A stretch of 64,000 nucleotides of DNA. Source: SHVO01 sp041919675. GTDB taxonomy: Bacteria; Pseudomonadota; Alphaproteobacteria; Rhodospirillales; Rhodospirillaceae. Of this stretch, positions 1 to 8,675 are shown one piece after another (the stretch's first letter is position 1; every line of letters starts with the position of its first letter). The stretch is taken from assembly GCA_041919675.1 (NCBI GenBank), contig JAYRTJ010000002.1, positions 31,548 through 95,547 of the forward strand, given 5' to 3'. The notes beneath the pieces were generated by a model, which was not told the DNA's origin, made no database searches, and saw nothing but the letters and a program-made list of their open reading frames with translations. Both the position numbers and the translations under genes were made by a program.

Positions 1-244
1 CACCAGCGCCTTGGACGCGGAGAACGAACGCCTGGTGCAGACGGCGCTGGAACGCCTGATGGTGGGACGCACCACCATGGTGATCGCGCATCGACTGGCC
101 ACGGTCGTGAACGCGGACCGCATCGCCGTCATCGACGACGGCCGCCTGGTCGCCACGGGCCGTCACGAACAACTGATCGCCGGCAATGAACTCTATGCCC
201 GTGTGGCGGCATTGCAGTTCACCGCCGACGTCAACCCGCCCTGA
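1..244 (+). CDS. ABC exporter ATPase domain, C-terminal fragment
   Basis: Only the last 80 codons lie in the window; the reading frame enters at base 2 and stops with TGA at 242-244. The fragment opens on the D-loop (SALDAENE), followed by a helix and the switch histidine region (MVIAHRLATV), then the usual C-terminal 'D.GR.V..G.H..L' end of a nucleotide-binding domain. This matches the C-terminus of fused permease-ATPase exporters of the MsbA/lipid A exporter type, and closely resembles the end of the complete exporter at 56229-57995. The permease half, and so any view on substrate, is outside the window. Confidence 0.85.
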   Translation, partial: TSALDAENERLVQTALERLMVGRTTMVIAHRLATVVNADRIAVIDDGRLVATGRHEQLIAGNELYARVAALQFTADVNPP

Positions 245-272
245 AGCCTGAAAGTCATTATCTTATTGACTC

Positions 273-323
273 ACGTACCTGTAAGAGGTACGTTCGTGGT
301 TCGATTTCGAATGCCGAACCACG
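273..323. terminator. Two back-to-back hairpins downstream of the ABC gene
   Basis: The first hairpin pairs ACGTACCT (273-280) with AGGTACGT (286-293) around a 5-nt loop. The second pairs CGTGGTTCG (295-303) with CGAACCACG (315-323) around an 11-nt loop. They begin about 30 nt after the stop codon of the ABC exporter. There is no clear T-run after either, so they may be a factor-dependent terminator, an mRNA 3' stabiliser or protein-binding palindromes. Confidence 0.45.
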
Positions 324-500
324 CTCTTTGACATTGTGAATCCCTTTCGATGGCCTGTGCGGCGTTCCGCGCAACAATATTTGCTTCTTTGCCACAATGT
401 CGCGCGATGTCGCGTGAATGTCGCGCGTAAGATCGTCCCGCAACACATTCTTCTATAATGATTTTTCCCGGTTTGGCGCGCTGTCGCGCATGTCGCGCAC

Positions 501-540
501 TTTTCCGGTGACATTTTTCCGGTGACCTTTTTCCGGTGAC
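501..540. repeat. Three tandem copies of a 14-bp unit
   Basis: The core TTTTCCGGTGAC occurs at 501-512, 515-526 and 529-540 with a regular 14-bp period and two variable bases between copies. It lies about 40 bp beyond the 3' end of arfB and about 180 bp after the two hairpins. Function unknown. Confidence 0.8.
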
Positions 541-578
541 ATGGCGTGAACGGGAGATCCCGCGCCGCGCCGCGGCGG

Positions 579-1004
579 TCAGTCCCAATCCCCAGCGCCG
601 ACGCGCCGCGAGCTTTTCACGCCGCTGCGCTTGCGCTTGCCTTCAAGGCGCTGCTTCTTCTGGCCTTTGCTGACCTTGGTCGCGACGCGGCGCTTGGGGA
701 CGTGGGTCGCCTTGACGATCATCTCCACCAGCCGGTCGATGGCGTCCTTGCGGTTCATCTCCTGGGTGCGGTGGCGGTTGGCGGTGATGACGATGACGCC
801 GTCCGTGGTCGCGCGTTTTCCCGCCAGCGCCATCAGCCGGATCGCGACATCGTTGGGCAGCGAGGGTGAGCGGCGCGCATCGAAGCGCAGCTGGACGGCG
901 GTCGCGACCTTGTTGACGTTCTGGCCGCCGGGCCCGCTGGAGCGGATGAAGGAAAGCTCGACTTCGCTGTCGTCGAGGCTAAGGGTCGGCGTGACGGGGA
1001 TCAT
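579..1004 (-). CDS. arfB: Alternative ribosome-rescue factor ArfB (peptidyl-tRNA hydrolase)
   Basis: The 141-residue product has the release-factor catalytic core with the GGQ tripeptide at residues 26-28 (SSGPGGQNVNK), which hydrolyses peptidyl-tRNA in the ribosomal P site. The C-terminal 30 residues are strongly basic (KGQKKQRLEGKRKR region). This is the tail that ArfB/YaeJ proteins insert into the empty mRNA channel of stalled ribosomes. Length fits ArfB (about 140 aa) and not RF1/RF2, which are more than twice as long and carry codon-recognition domains. It ends the minus-strand pair with the metalloprotease upstream (5-bp gap), although no functional link is obvious. The rescue assignment rests on family knowledge; motif and tail are seen directly. 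Confidence 0.93.
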   Translation of the reverse strand: MIPVTPTLSLDDSEVELSFIRSSGPGGQNVNKVATAVQLRFDARRSPSLPNDVAIRLMALAGKRATTDGVIVITANRHRTQEMNRKDAIDRLVEMIVKATHVPKRRVATKVSKGQKKQRLEGKRKRSGVKSSRRVGAGDWD

Positions 1005-1009
1005 GGGCT

Positions 1010-3391
1010 TTAGAACGGCAGCAGGGTGTAAGGGTTGCCGATCTCCTGCTGGAATAATTGATCGAACGGCGTGTTCACCATGAACGGGTTCTGCGGCTCC
1101 GCGGGCGGCGCGAACAGGTCCGGCGGCGGCAAGGTGAGAATCGCAACGAAGCTGTCGTCCACGAAGACCGTCGTGGCGCGCGCGAGCTGCAAGGGCGGCT
1201 CATCGAGCATGATCGCGGGCGGCGCCGTGATCGCGGCGAGATCGTCTTCGGTTAAGCTGCCCGTTGTGGAGGCGCTTCCGGCCGTCACCGACAGGGTATA
1301 GCCGCCGACACCGCTACTGTAGGCGAGCGTATCTATAATGTAGGTGCCGGTCGCCGACGGGGTGTAGGTGAGAACCGCCGAGGCCCCAAGGCCGCTGTTT
1401 GTGGCCGTGGCGAGCTGAAAGGCACTGGCATCGCGGATGTAGAATTGCGATTCCGTCCAACGCAGGGCGCTTCCGGTCGCGGTTCCGGAAAGCCGGATGG
1501 TGTAGGTGGTGTTGGCCGTCAGCGTCGTGCGGAACCAATCGCGGTCGCCGGCGGTTTCGACAAGGCCTTCGACCGAACTTCCGACCGCGACAGTCCCCGT
1601 GGTTCCCGTGTTGGCGGCGTAGTCGTCGGGGTTCGCGGTGGCCGCGACGGTGTAGGTGCCCGTGGCCGTCGGCGAATTGGAGCGCACCGCGAGGTAATAA
1701 GTGCCCGATGCGGCGGCCTGGAACATGATGCGCGAGTCCGCGCCGGTCCCGCTGTCGTTGTCCGCGACGAGGACGGTCCCACTGGAATTCAGCAATTGCA
1801 GCGCCGGGTCGGCGAGAGTGCCGCCGCTTGAGGCGCTGCCGCGCGCGTCGAACCGGTAAAGCGTGCCGGCGGTCAGCGACACGCGGATCCAATCGACGTC
1901 GGCCGCGGTCCCGACGGTGCTCGCAAGCGTTCCGCCGACAGTCACGGCCCCCGTGGTCGCGGCGCTGGCGGCGTAATCCTCCGATGACGGACTGGCTGTG
2001 ACGCTGAGGGTGTAGGTTCCCGTGCCGGTGCCCGGCGTGGACGCTTCGATGTAGTGAATGCCGGTGTAAGCCGCGGTGTACGTGAGCTGCGCGTCGAGGC
2101 CCGTGCCGGAATCGTCATCGGACGCATAACTCACGCCGCTGGGGGAGCGCACGCGCACCAAGGGATCCGCGAGGGTGCCGCCGCCGGTGGCCGCGCCGCG
2201 CAGGTCGATGCGGTAGGACTGGCCGGCCGTCAGCGTGACCGCGAACCAGTCGGCATCGGTGCTGGTCTCAAGCCGCCCGGTGGCGGAGCCGCCCACCGTG
2301 ACCGCGCCGGTCGTATTGCTGTTGGCCGAATAGTCGTCCGCGGTCGACGTGGTGCCGACGGCGATGGTGTAGGTGCCCTGCTCGCCGTCAAAACCCTTGG
2401 CCGCGATGTAGTAGGTGCCCGTGGCGGTGGCGGTATAAAGGATCTGCGAGTCCGTACCGGCGCCGCTGTCGTCGTCCGCCACGAGTTCCGTGCGGGTGGG
2501 GCTGAGCAGGCGCATGTAAGGATCGAGCAGCGTGCCGCCGCTGGAATCGTAACCGCGCATATCGATGCGGTAGGTCACGCCCGCCGTGAGATTCACGCGG
2601 ATCCAATCTTCGTCGACATTCGTGTCGATGCGCCCGGTAAACGTACCGCCGACGGCGACGCTGGCCGTTGTCGTGGCGTCGGCCGGATAGTCGTCGATGG
2701 TCGGGATCGTCGTGGGCGAACCGTAGAGCGCGCGAATGGCGGAAATCTCGTCGCTGGTGAGATCCGTGACGCTGGAGTTCTGCGACGAATTCATCACGGT
2801 CGGCATGTCGTTCTCGTGATCGAGACCGAGCGCATGGCCGACTTCGTGCAGGACAAGCGTGTAGAAGTCGACCGTGCCCGAGGCGGGGTTCGAGCCGACG
2901 ATCTGAACCGTTCCGTCGATCAGCCGGTAGCGGCGGCCGAGATCGAAGGAGATGTAGGAATTGCGGATGACGCTGCCGCTGTACCACGTATTGGCGAGGC
3001 CGATGGTGCCCGAGCTTTGCGCCTGCAGCTCGTCAAACACGAGCGTGATGTTGGCGGTCGCGGGCGAAGCGGTCTCGACAAAAGTGAAATTGCCGACCTC
3101 GTCCCAGCGCGCGAAGGCCTGGCGGATCGACGGCAGAAAAACCGCGGAAATCGCGGCGACGGCGCTGGTGTATTCGGCATCCGTGGGCACGCCTTGTCCG
3201 GCGGCGACCACCGCCCAGGTGATCGTTCCGCCCGCCGTGCCGCGCGTGCCGTTGCCCCACTTGTAGTCTTCGAGCACATAGGACGGGCGCTCGAACTGCG
3301 GGAACCCGGCGATGGGCGCGGTCAACGGCAGACTTACGGCGTTGACGTCGTCGCCGAAGTTCTCCAGAACGCCGCTCCGGCCGTCAGGCAT
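1010..3391 (-). CDS. Matrixin-type zinc metalloprotease with four PPC repeats
   Basis: The 793-residue protein has a zincin domain (about 40-225) with the extended zinc site HEVGHALGLDH at 182-192 and a following Met-turn methionine (M200, in PTVMNSS). This is the metzincin signature of matrixin/serralysin-like peptidases. Four successive bacterial pre-peptidase C-terminal (PPC) domains follow at about 233-346, 352-466, 471-586 and 589-703, each opening with a 'DDY/EDY..' segment. The first three keep an acidic 'DDDSG.G.D' loop that is lost in the fourth. The last 90 residues are proline-rich with no recognised domain. No Sec signal peptide is visible at the N-terminus, so secretion may use another route or the true start may differ. 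Likely an extracellular protease; substrate unknown. Confidence 0.88.
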   Translation of the reverse strand: MPDGRSGVLENFGDDVNAVSLPLTAPIAGFPQFERPSYVLEDYKWGNGTRGTAGGTITWAVVAAGQGVPTDAEYTSAVAAISAVFLPSIRQAFARWDEVGNFTFVETASPATANITLVFDELQAQSSGTIGLANTWYSGSVIRNSYISFDLGRRYRLIDGTVQIVGSNPASGTVDFYTLVLHEVGHALGLDHENDMPTVMNSSQNSSVTDLTSDEISAIRALYGSPTTIPTIDDYPADATTTASVAVGGTFTGRIDTNVDEDWIRVNLTAGVTYRIDMRGYDSSGGTLLDPYMRLLSPTRTELVADDDSGAGTDSQILYTATATGTYYIAAKGFDGEQGTYTIAVGTTSTADDYSANSNTTGAVTVGGSATGRLETSTDADWFAVTLTAGQSYRIDLRGAATGGGTLADPLVRVRSPSGVSYASDDDSGTGLDAQLTYTAAYTGIHYIEASTPGTGTGTYTLSVTASPSSEDYAASAATTGAVTVGGTLASTVGTAADVDWIRVSLTAGTLYRFDARGSASSGGTLADPALQLLNSSGTVLVADNDSGTGADSRIMFQAAASGTYYLAVRSNSPTATGTYTVAATANPDDYAANTGTTGTVAVGSSVEGLVETAGDRDWFRTTLTANTTYTIRLSGTATGSALRWTESQFYIRDASAFQLATATNSGLGASAVLTYTPSATGTYIIDTLAYSSGVGGYTLSVTAGSASTTGSLTEDDLAAITAPPAIMLDEPPLQLARATTVFVDDSFVAILTLPPPDLFAPPAEPQNPFMVNTPFDQLFQQEIGNPYTLLPF

Positions 3392-3399
3392 GTCGCCCC

Positions 3400-3422
3400 C
3401 ACGTACAAACCCGCCCTACGTG
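3400..3422. promoter_or_regulatory. Inverted repeat in the divergent protease/sufE promoter region
   Basis: CACGTA at 3400-3405 and TACGTG at 3417-3422 form a 6-bp inverted repeat with an 11-bp spacer, in the 83-bp gap between the divergent protease and sufE starts. The spacing (one and a half helical turns between centres) suits a dimeric regulator, but no promoter element is clear enough to assign. Confidence 0.3.
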
Positions 3423-3474
3423 TACTATAACCGCATCTTGCGAAAAACGTAGCCTCGATGAACTCAACACCCGC

Positions 3475-3921
3475 ATGAGCGACGCCTCTTCCGCCACCAT
3501 GATCGTCCCCGAGATGAGCTTCGACGCGCTCACCGAGAACTTTGCCTTATTTGACGACTGGGAAGACCGCTACCGCTACCTGATCGACCTGGGGCGCAAG
3601 CTGCCGCCTTTCCCCGACGCCTTGAAGACCGAGGCCAACAAAGTGCGCGGCTGCATGAGCCAGGTATGGATGGTGCCGGGACATCCGGCGGACGACAAAA
3701 GCCGATTCGCCTTCGCCGCCGACAGCGACGCGCATATCGTCAAAGGCCTGATCGCGGTGCTCGGCGTCCTGTTCTCGGGAAAGACGCCCGCGGAGATCGG
3801 CGCCGTCGATACGGAGGCGGCCTTTCAAGGCCTTGGCCTCGATCAGCACCTCAGTCCCAGCCGCCGCAACGGGCTGGTGTCGATGGTGGAGAAGATCAAG
3901 GCTTACGCGCAAAAAGCGTGA
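3475..3921 (+). CDS. sufE: SufE-type cysteine desulfurase sulfur acceptor
   Basis: This 148-residue cytoplasmic protein carries the SufE/CsdE signature: an N-terminal 'F..L.DWEDRYRYLIDLGRKLP' segment, the persulfide-accepting cysteine in VRGCMSQVW (Cys60), and the closing 'GL..HLSPSRRNGL..M...IK' helix. SufE takes sulfur from the cysteine desulfurase SufS and passes it to the SufBCD scaffold for Fe-S cluster assembly. The suf operon is not nearby, which is common for stand-alone sufE genes. The gene is divergent from the protease (83 bp) and convergent with the EAL gene (16-bp gap). Confidence 0.93.
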   Translation: MSDASSATMIVPEMSFDALTENFALFDDWEDRYRYLIDLGRKLPPFPDALKTEANKVRGCMSQVWMVPGHPADDKSRFAFAADSDAHIVKGLIAVLGVLFSGKTPAEIGAVDTEAAFQGLGLDQHLSPSRRNGLVSMVEKIKAYAQKA

Positions 3922-3937
3922 AAATCCCGAGACCGCG

Positions 3938-5572
3938 CTACGCAAACAGCCTGCGGTCGAGCTTCTTGATGAAGCTCCAGGGATCGGCGTCGGGTTTGCC
4001 GAACAGGAAGCCCTGCACGTATTCGACGCCGCAATCGCGCACGAATTCGAGGCCTTCCTTGCTGTCGACCATCTCGGCGATGGTTTCGACGTCCATGGTC
4101 TTGCACAAAGTGGTGAGCGCTTTCAGGAAGGCGCGGCCCTTGGGCGCGGTTTGCGCGTTCTTCACCGCGCTGCCGTCGAGCTTCACGACGTCGACTTCAA
4201 GCACCGAGAGATATTGGAAGCTGGCGGCCCCGGCGCCGAAGTCGTCGAGACATACGTGGAAGCCTTTCTTGCGCAGGGCCTGCACGAAATTGTTGGCCTG
4301 CGTGAGATCGGCCACGCGCGCCGATTCGGTGATCTCGAACACCAGGAAATTGCTGAGCCACGTATCGGCGTCGAGCATCGCATGGAGTTCTTTTGAATAC
4401 TGATCGTTGCCGACGGACATGCCGGAGATGTTCACGGCGATGGAGACCTTGTCGGCGCGGTTCTTGCGCAGCCAGTCGACGCATTTGCGCGCCATGGCGA
4501 TATCGAACTCGGTGATCAGGCCGGTCTCTTCGGCGAAGGTGATGTACTTGTACGGGCTTTCCTCGAACTTCCCGTTGAAGCGCACGAGTGCTTCGTAGTG
4601 GTGCACGGCGCCGGTGCGCGCGTCGAAGATCGGATGGAACGCGACCTGGAAGTCGTTGCCGCCGACGAGGTTGCGGAACTTGTTCAGCGACTCGACGGTG
4701 TCCTGAACCAGCTTGTTCATGTTGGCGGCGATATCCTTCACGTTGAAGGAATCGCCGACCTGTTCCTTGAAATGATTGATGGTGTAGACGAGGCCCTTGG
4801 CGAGATCGCCCTCGTTCACGCCCGCGATGTCGACTTCGACCGTGCCGGCCTGCGCGGCCACGCCCTTGCCGGTGGGATCGAACGCCTTGGTGGCTTCGGT
4901 CAGCTTGGCTTCGAGGGCGGCGACGTCCATGCCCTTTTCGGCGACGATCCCGAACTTGCCGTCGCCGACTTCACCGGCGGCATCCCCGCCGAGCGAATTG
5001 GCGCGCAAGGTGGTGCCGACGGTGGTGAGCAGGTGTTCGCGCTCTTCCTCGCTGAGGCTGCCGGCGAGGGCGTCGAAGCCCGGCAAATTGACCAGGGTCA
5101 GCTCGGCATTGGCGCCGGCGGCTTTGAGTTTCTCGACCGCGAGCTGCGAGAAGGAATCGCCCGACAGGAGGCCGGTGCCCTTGTCGCGCGCGACGCCCTG
5201 TTCGGCTTCGCCCTTGTCGGTGAGATGGGCCTGGGTGCGGAAGGCCAGGAAGAAGTGGTCCTTCAGATCCGGCATGACATAGCCGGCAAAACCCAAGGGC
5301 GGGGTCAGGCCCCTGGCGCCCTGGAGCTTCACTTTGACGTTGTCGATACGGCCTTTTTTGGCCGTCATGTGCAGGAGCTGGTCGACGAGCACCCGGTCCT
5401 TGGGCGCGACGACATCCATGAAATTGCGCCCGATCAGACCTTCCGGGCCGAGGCCCAGAAGCGCCTTGGTCGCGCCCACGGCGAAGGAAATCCGCTGCTG
5501 CGGATCCAGCTCGATCAGGATGTCGGCCCAACAGAAGGCGAAGGCGACAAAACGGTCGCGCGCGGAGTTCAT
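3938..5572 (-). CDS. PAS - degenerate GGDEF - EAL protein (probable c-di-GMP phosphodiesterase)
   Basis: The 544-residue cytoplasmic protein begins with a PAS-like sensor (about 15-115). A central region (about 130-290) shows only a remnant GGDEF loop (VGDGKFGIV near 202-210), so cyclase activity is unlikely. The C-terminal EAL domain (about 305-544) appears catalytically complete: E327 of the EAL triplet, N381, E413, the DDFGAG pair D443/D444, K464, E500 and Q520 sit in their expected contexts. It should hydrolyse c-di-GMP to pGpG under control of the PAS domain. No membrane segment or partner gene is present to indicate which process it controls. The start is the ATG at 5572. Confidence 0.85.
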   Translation of the reverse strand: MNSARDRFVAFAFCWADILIELDPQQRISFAVGATKALLGLGPEGLIGRNFMDVVAPKDRVLVDQLLHMTAKKGRIDNVKVKLQGARGLTPPLGFAGYVMPDLKDHFFLAFRTQAHLTDKGEAEQGVARDKGTGLLSGDSFSQLAVEKLKAAGANAELTLVNLPGFDALAGSLSEEEREHLLTTVGTTLRANSLGGDAAGEVGDGKFGIVAEKGMDVAALEAKLTEATKAFDPTGKGVAAQAGTVEVDIAGVNEGDLAKGLVYTINHFKEQVGDSFNVKDIAANMNKLVQDTVESLNKFRNLVGGNDFQVAFHPIFDARTGAVHHYEALVRFNGKFEESPYKYITFAEETGLITEFDIAMARKCVDWLRKNRADKVSIAVNISGMSVGNDQYSKELHAMLDADTWLSNFLVFEITESARVADLTQANNFVQALRKKGFHVCLDDFGAGAASFQYLSVLEVDVVKLDGSAVKNAQTAPKGRAFLKALTTLCKTMDVETIAEMVDSKEGLEFVRDCGVEYVQGFLFGKPDADPWSFIKKLDRRLFA

Positions 5573-5789
5573 TTGTATGATCGACTCAAAGGGATGTCGT
5601 TGAGGTTCTTAGCAATAATCGTCCGCCATGCCTACCCGTCGCGTGAGGGGCGCCGGGACGATTTCGCCCGGCGGTGGCGGCCGCGCGTGCGCCGGCGCGC
5701 CCGACAGTTGAGAGAGTGCGGACCAAGCCAAACTGCGCGTCGCCTTGTGACGCCCCTATCCCGAGCGCACCATATGCATTCGGGGGCCA

Positions 5790-6284
5790 ATGACATCGCA
5801 TTACCAAATCCCGCTCCAGGTCCTGGACGTCGAAGCCGTGACCCACCCGACGATCGGGGCGCTGGCCGACTACTGGTGCGCGCTGGGCGCCGGCGCCCCG
5901 CCGGCCCGCGCGTCCTTCGATTTCATGGAAATCTACAAGGTGGCCCCTCACCTGCTGATGGCCGAGCGCGTCGCGCCGGACACCTTCACGTTCATTTATT
6001 GCGGGACCGCGGTTGCCGACAATTTTCCGCGCGATCTGACCGGCGCCACCTTTGGACCCACGACGCCGCGCGCGAGCCGGATCGACTGGCCCGGCTTTTA
6101 CAGCGTCGTTCTGGATAACCCATGTTTGCGTTATGGACGCGAGCGCATCGACTGGGCCAACCCCGAAAGCAGCGACATCATCTATTGCGCATGCCCGCTT
6201 TTGGGAAAGGACGGCCGGCCCGCATATGTCGTGTCATGCCTGGTGTTCCTGGAGCGCTCGCCGTTCGACGCCGCGAGCGCGTAA
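5790..6284 (+). CDS. PAS_5-family domain protein
   Basis: This 164-residue soluble protein matches the alphaproteobacterial PAS_5 family: an N-terminal 'P.IGALADYWCALGAGAPPAR' stretch, a 'FDFMEIYKVAPHLLMAERV' segment, 'FTFIYCGTAVADNF' for the central PAS strands, and a C-terminal strand with YCACPLLGKDGRPAYV. Members are usually single-domain proteins of about 160-200 aa and unknown ligand, proposed to act as sensory or adaptor modules. No output domain is attached. The neighbour upstream on the other strand is the PAS-EAL protein, which makes shared signalling possible but unproven. Start ATG at 5790; no strong Shine-Dalgarno is seen. Confidence 0.75.
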   Translation: MTSHYQIPLQVLDVEAVTHPTIGALADYWCALGAGAPPARASFDFMEIYKVAPHLLMAERVAPDTFTFIYCGTAVADNFPRDLTGATFGPTTPRASRIDWPGFYSVVLDNPCLRYGRERIDWANPESSDIIYCACPLLGKDGRPAYVVSCLVFLERSPFDAASA

Positions 6285-6367
6285 GGCGGATTATATGACG
6301 TCTGGTTCTTGCCAGGACGCCGCGCGCGGACCACACTTGCTGCGCTTTTAACCAGCGAGTTCATCAC

Positions 6368-6892
6368 GTGCGTGCAATTTTCCTTTTCTTTGCTCTTATC
6401 GCCGGCCTTTCGGCGGGCGCGGCCCAAGCGGCGACGATCTCCCGGATCACGCTGGTCGTGTCCGACATCGAGAAATCGATCACCTTCTATGAGCGCCTGG
6501 GCCTGTCGAAGGTTTCCGACGAAGCGCGGACCGGCGCCCTGCAGATCCACGGCGCGGACGATCTGCCGCTGACCGCCGACGCCACCCGCAGCCGTATCGT
6601 GGTCATGAAGGGCGAGGGTCAAACCGCGGAGATCGCGCTGCTGTCCTACGACCGGCCGCCGCTGGCCAGCGCGCGCAGCAACCTGATGGGCCTGGGCACC
6701 GGCGACGTGATCATCGGCGTGATCGTGCCCGACTTGCAGACGGCTTACGCGGCGCTGGACCGCCTCGGCGCGCGCATCGAAAAAGGCCCGAACGCGTTCA
6801 CCGCGGCGCCGCTCGGCGTGCGCCTGTACGCCTACGACCCCGACGGCCACATGGTCGAGCTGACACAAGGGGGGACGGTAGGCGTTCGCTGA
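6368..6892 (+). CDS. Exported VOC (glyoxalase-fold) family protein
   Basis: A signal peptide occupies residues 1-21 (hydrophobic FLFFALIAGLSAG followed by AQAA), then a single vicinal-oxygen-chelate domain: 'ITLVVSDIEKSITFYERLGL' at the start and 'YAYDPDGHMVELTQ' with the C-terminal metal-ligand glutamate near the end. VOC proteins are normally cytoplasmic, so a periplasmic version is less usual. The conventional first histidine is replaced in the first strand (TLVV), so metal binding and lyase or dioxygenase activity cannot be assumed. The gene stands alone and is followed by a REP-like palindrome. Confidence 0.75.
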   Translation: MRAIFLFFALIAGLSAGAAQAATISRITLVVSDIEKSITFYERLGLSKVSDEARTGALQIHGADDLPLTADATRSRIVVMKGEGQTAEIALLSYDRPPLASARSNLMGLGTGDVIIGVIVPDLQTAYAALDRLGARIEKGPNAFTAAPLGVRLYAYDPDGHMVELTQGGTVGVR

Positions 6893-6897
6893 TGGAT

Positions 6898-6927
6898 GTG
6901 TCATCCCGGCCTTCGCCGGGATGACAC
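6898..6927. repeat. REP-like palindrome (copy 1)
   Basis: A perfect 13-bp stem (6898-6910 with 6915-6927) closes a CTTC loop and lies between the convergent VOC and ggt genes. The same core, CCCGGC-CTTC-GCCGGG, recurs at 32713-32742 and, as a variant, at 31329-31356. It may serve as a bidirectional transcription end or 3' mRNA stabiliser. Confidence 0.85.
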
Positions 6928-6935
6928 CATAAAAT

Positions 6936-8675
6936 CTACTTCCCGATCACAACGCCTTCGCGGCGGGGGTCGGCGCCGCCGACGAGGCCGTCCTTGGTGA
7001 CGCGGATGGCGTGGATGCCGCTGGCGGAGTTGTTGACGCGCACGGTGTGGCCGAGTTTCTCGAGATCGGCTTTCACCGGCTCGAGGCCTTCTTCGAGGAT
7101 GACGTTGTTGCCCATGCCGAGCACGAAGGGCGACGCGGCGGCGTTGGCCGGCGACATGTCCCAGTCGATCATCGCGACGAGGGTCTTCACCACGAAGCCG
7201 ACGATGGCGGGACCGCCCGGCGAGCCGAGCACCATCTCGAGCTTGCCGTCCTTGTTGAAGACGATGGTCGGCGTCATGGAACTGCGCGGGCGCTTTTCGC
7301 CGGCGACACGATTGGCGACCGTGCGCTTCTCGGCCACGTCTTCGTAGGAGAAGTCGGTGAGCTGGTTGTTGAGGATGAAGCCGCCCTTGGTCATCAGACG
7401 AGAGCCAAAGCCGCTTTCAATGGTGCTGGTCATGGCGACCGCGTTGCCGTCGCGGTCGACAATGGAGAAGTGCGTGGTGGAGGGAAGCTCCGGGCTGTCC
7501 GCGGTCACGAACGCATGTTTGGTCGGGACCTTGCCGGCTTCGGCGACGGGCAGACGCTGGTCTTCCTTCACCAGCGCGGCGCGGGCCTTGAGATAGTCGG
7601 GCGCGATCAGGGCTTCGGTGGGCACCGGCACCGAGTCCGGGTCCGCCATGTAGACGGCGCGATCCGCAAAGGACAGGCGGCCCGCTTCGGCCATCAGGTG
7701 ATAAGAGACCGGCGACCGGGCGCCGAGGGCGCGCAGGTTATGCGGCTCGAGGATCGCGAGGCTTTGGATGACGCCGATGCCCCCCGAGGACGGCGGGCCC
7801 ATGCCGCAAACTTTGTAAGTGCGATAGCCGCCGCAGACCGGCGGGCGTTCGACGGCCTTATAGGCGTTCAGATCGTCGAGGGTCATGTCGCCGGGGTTCT
7901 GCGGCGCTGAATCGACGGTCTGCACGATGTCGGCGGCGATGGCGCCGGTGTAGAACGCGTCCGCGCCCTTGGCGGCGATGTCGCGCAAGGTGGCGGCGAA
8001 AGCGGGATTCTTGAGGATCGTGCCGGCCGCTTTCGCCCGGCCGTCGGCCTCGTAATAGAAGGACCGCGCCGGTTCGATCATCGCGAGGTTGCGATCACCG
8101 GCGAGCAGAGCATTGAGACGCGGCGAGATCGCGAAACCGTTTTCCGCGAGCGCGATGGCGGGCTGGAACAAACGCGCCCACGGCAGCTTGCCGTGATTCT
8201 TGTGCGCGAGCTCCATGACGCGCACGAGACCCGGAACGCCGACCGACTTGCCGCCGACGATGGCCTGCATGCGGCCCATGGGCTTGCCGTCCTTGGTGAG
8301 GAAGCGGTTTTCCGCGGCGGCTTTCGGCGCTTCTTCGCGGCCGTCGTAAGTGCGCAAGGATGACGCCTTGGCGTCCCAGTGCACGATGAAGGCGCCGCCG
8401 CCGATGCCGGAGGACTGCGGTTCGACCAGGTTGAGCACGAGGTTCACGGCGATGGCGGCGTCGAGCGCCGAGCCGCCGGCCGCGAGGATGTCCGCGCCCG
8501 CCTGTACGGCCAAAGGATTTGCCGCCGCGACCATCCATTCCTTGCCCGTGCCGCTCTTGGGTTCGGAGCGTCCCGTGAAGGCTTCCGGATCGGAGGCCTC
8601 GGGCTTCGGGATCTGCGCGAAAGCGGGCGCAGCGAGGAGAACGAGCGCGGAGACGGTGCGGAGAAGTGTTTTCAT
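6936..8675 (-). CDS. ggt: Gamma-glutamyltransferase / glutathione hydrolase
   Basis: The 579-residue precursor has a signal peptide (1-20, ending AAPAFA). It shows the hallmarks of the GGT Ntn-hydrolase family: 'NLVEPQSSGIGGGAF' in the large subunit, the autoprocessing site with the nucleophilic threonine (T400) in STTHFSIVD, the downstream MTSTIESGFGS, and the GSPGGPAI loop. In the periplasm it should cleave gamma-glutamyl bonds of glutathione and related peptides after self-cleavage into two subunits. Its ATG overlaps the stop codon of the upstream importer ATPase by 4 bp. It is therefore the last gene of the peptide-importer operon, which fits release of Cys-Gly or amino acids for uptake by that importer. 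Confidence 0.95.
   Translation of the reverse strand: MKTLLRTVSALVLLAAPAFAQIPKPEASDPEAFTGRSEPKSGTGKEWMVAAANPLAVQAGADILAAGGSALDAAIAVNLVLNLVEPQSSGIGGGAFIVHWDAKASSLRTYDGREEAPKAAAENRFLTKDGKPMGRMQAIVGGKSVGVPGLVRVMELAHKNHGKLPWARLFQPAIALAENGFAISPRLNALLAGDRNLAMIEPARSFYYEADGRAKAAGTILKNPAFAATLRDIAAKGADAFYTGAIAADIVQTVDSAPQNPGDMTLDDLNAYKAVERPPVCGGYRTYKVCGMGPPSSGGIGVIQSLAILEPHNLRALGARSPVSYHLMAEAGRLSFADRAVYMADPDSVPVPTEALIAPDYLKARAALVKEDQRLPVAEAGKVPTKHAFVTADSPELPSTTHFSIVDRDGNAVAMTSTIESGFGSRLMTKGGFILNNQLTDFSYEDVAEKRTVANRVAGEKRPRSSMTPTIVFNKDGKLEMVLGSPGGPAIVGFVVKTLVAMIDWDMSPANAAASPFVLGMGNNVILEEGLEPVKADLEKLGHTVRVNNSASGIHAIRVTKDGLVGGADPRREGVVIGK

Larger units (their letters stand above)
245..578. other. Gene-free interval with hairpins and short repeats
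   Basis: About 330 bp separate the convergently oriented ABC gene and arfB. No reading frame here has a credible family signature or codon pattern. The interval is less GC-rich than its surroundings and holds two adjacent perfect hairpins (273-293 and 295-323), five copies of the heptamer TGTCGCG (398-404, 408-414, 419-425, 482-488, 491-497) and a triple 14-bp direct repeat (501-540). Confidence 0.7.

Noticed and set aside
398..497. TGTCGCG heptamers considered as DnaA boxes or an origin
   Set aside because: They do not match the DnaA-box consensus TTATCCACA, and no replication gene or AT-rich unwinding region is adjacent.
4598..6118. A 506-codon plus-strand frame opposite the EAL gene running into the PAS_5 gene
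   Set aside because: It overlaps two well-supported genes on different frames and has shadow composition.
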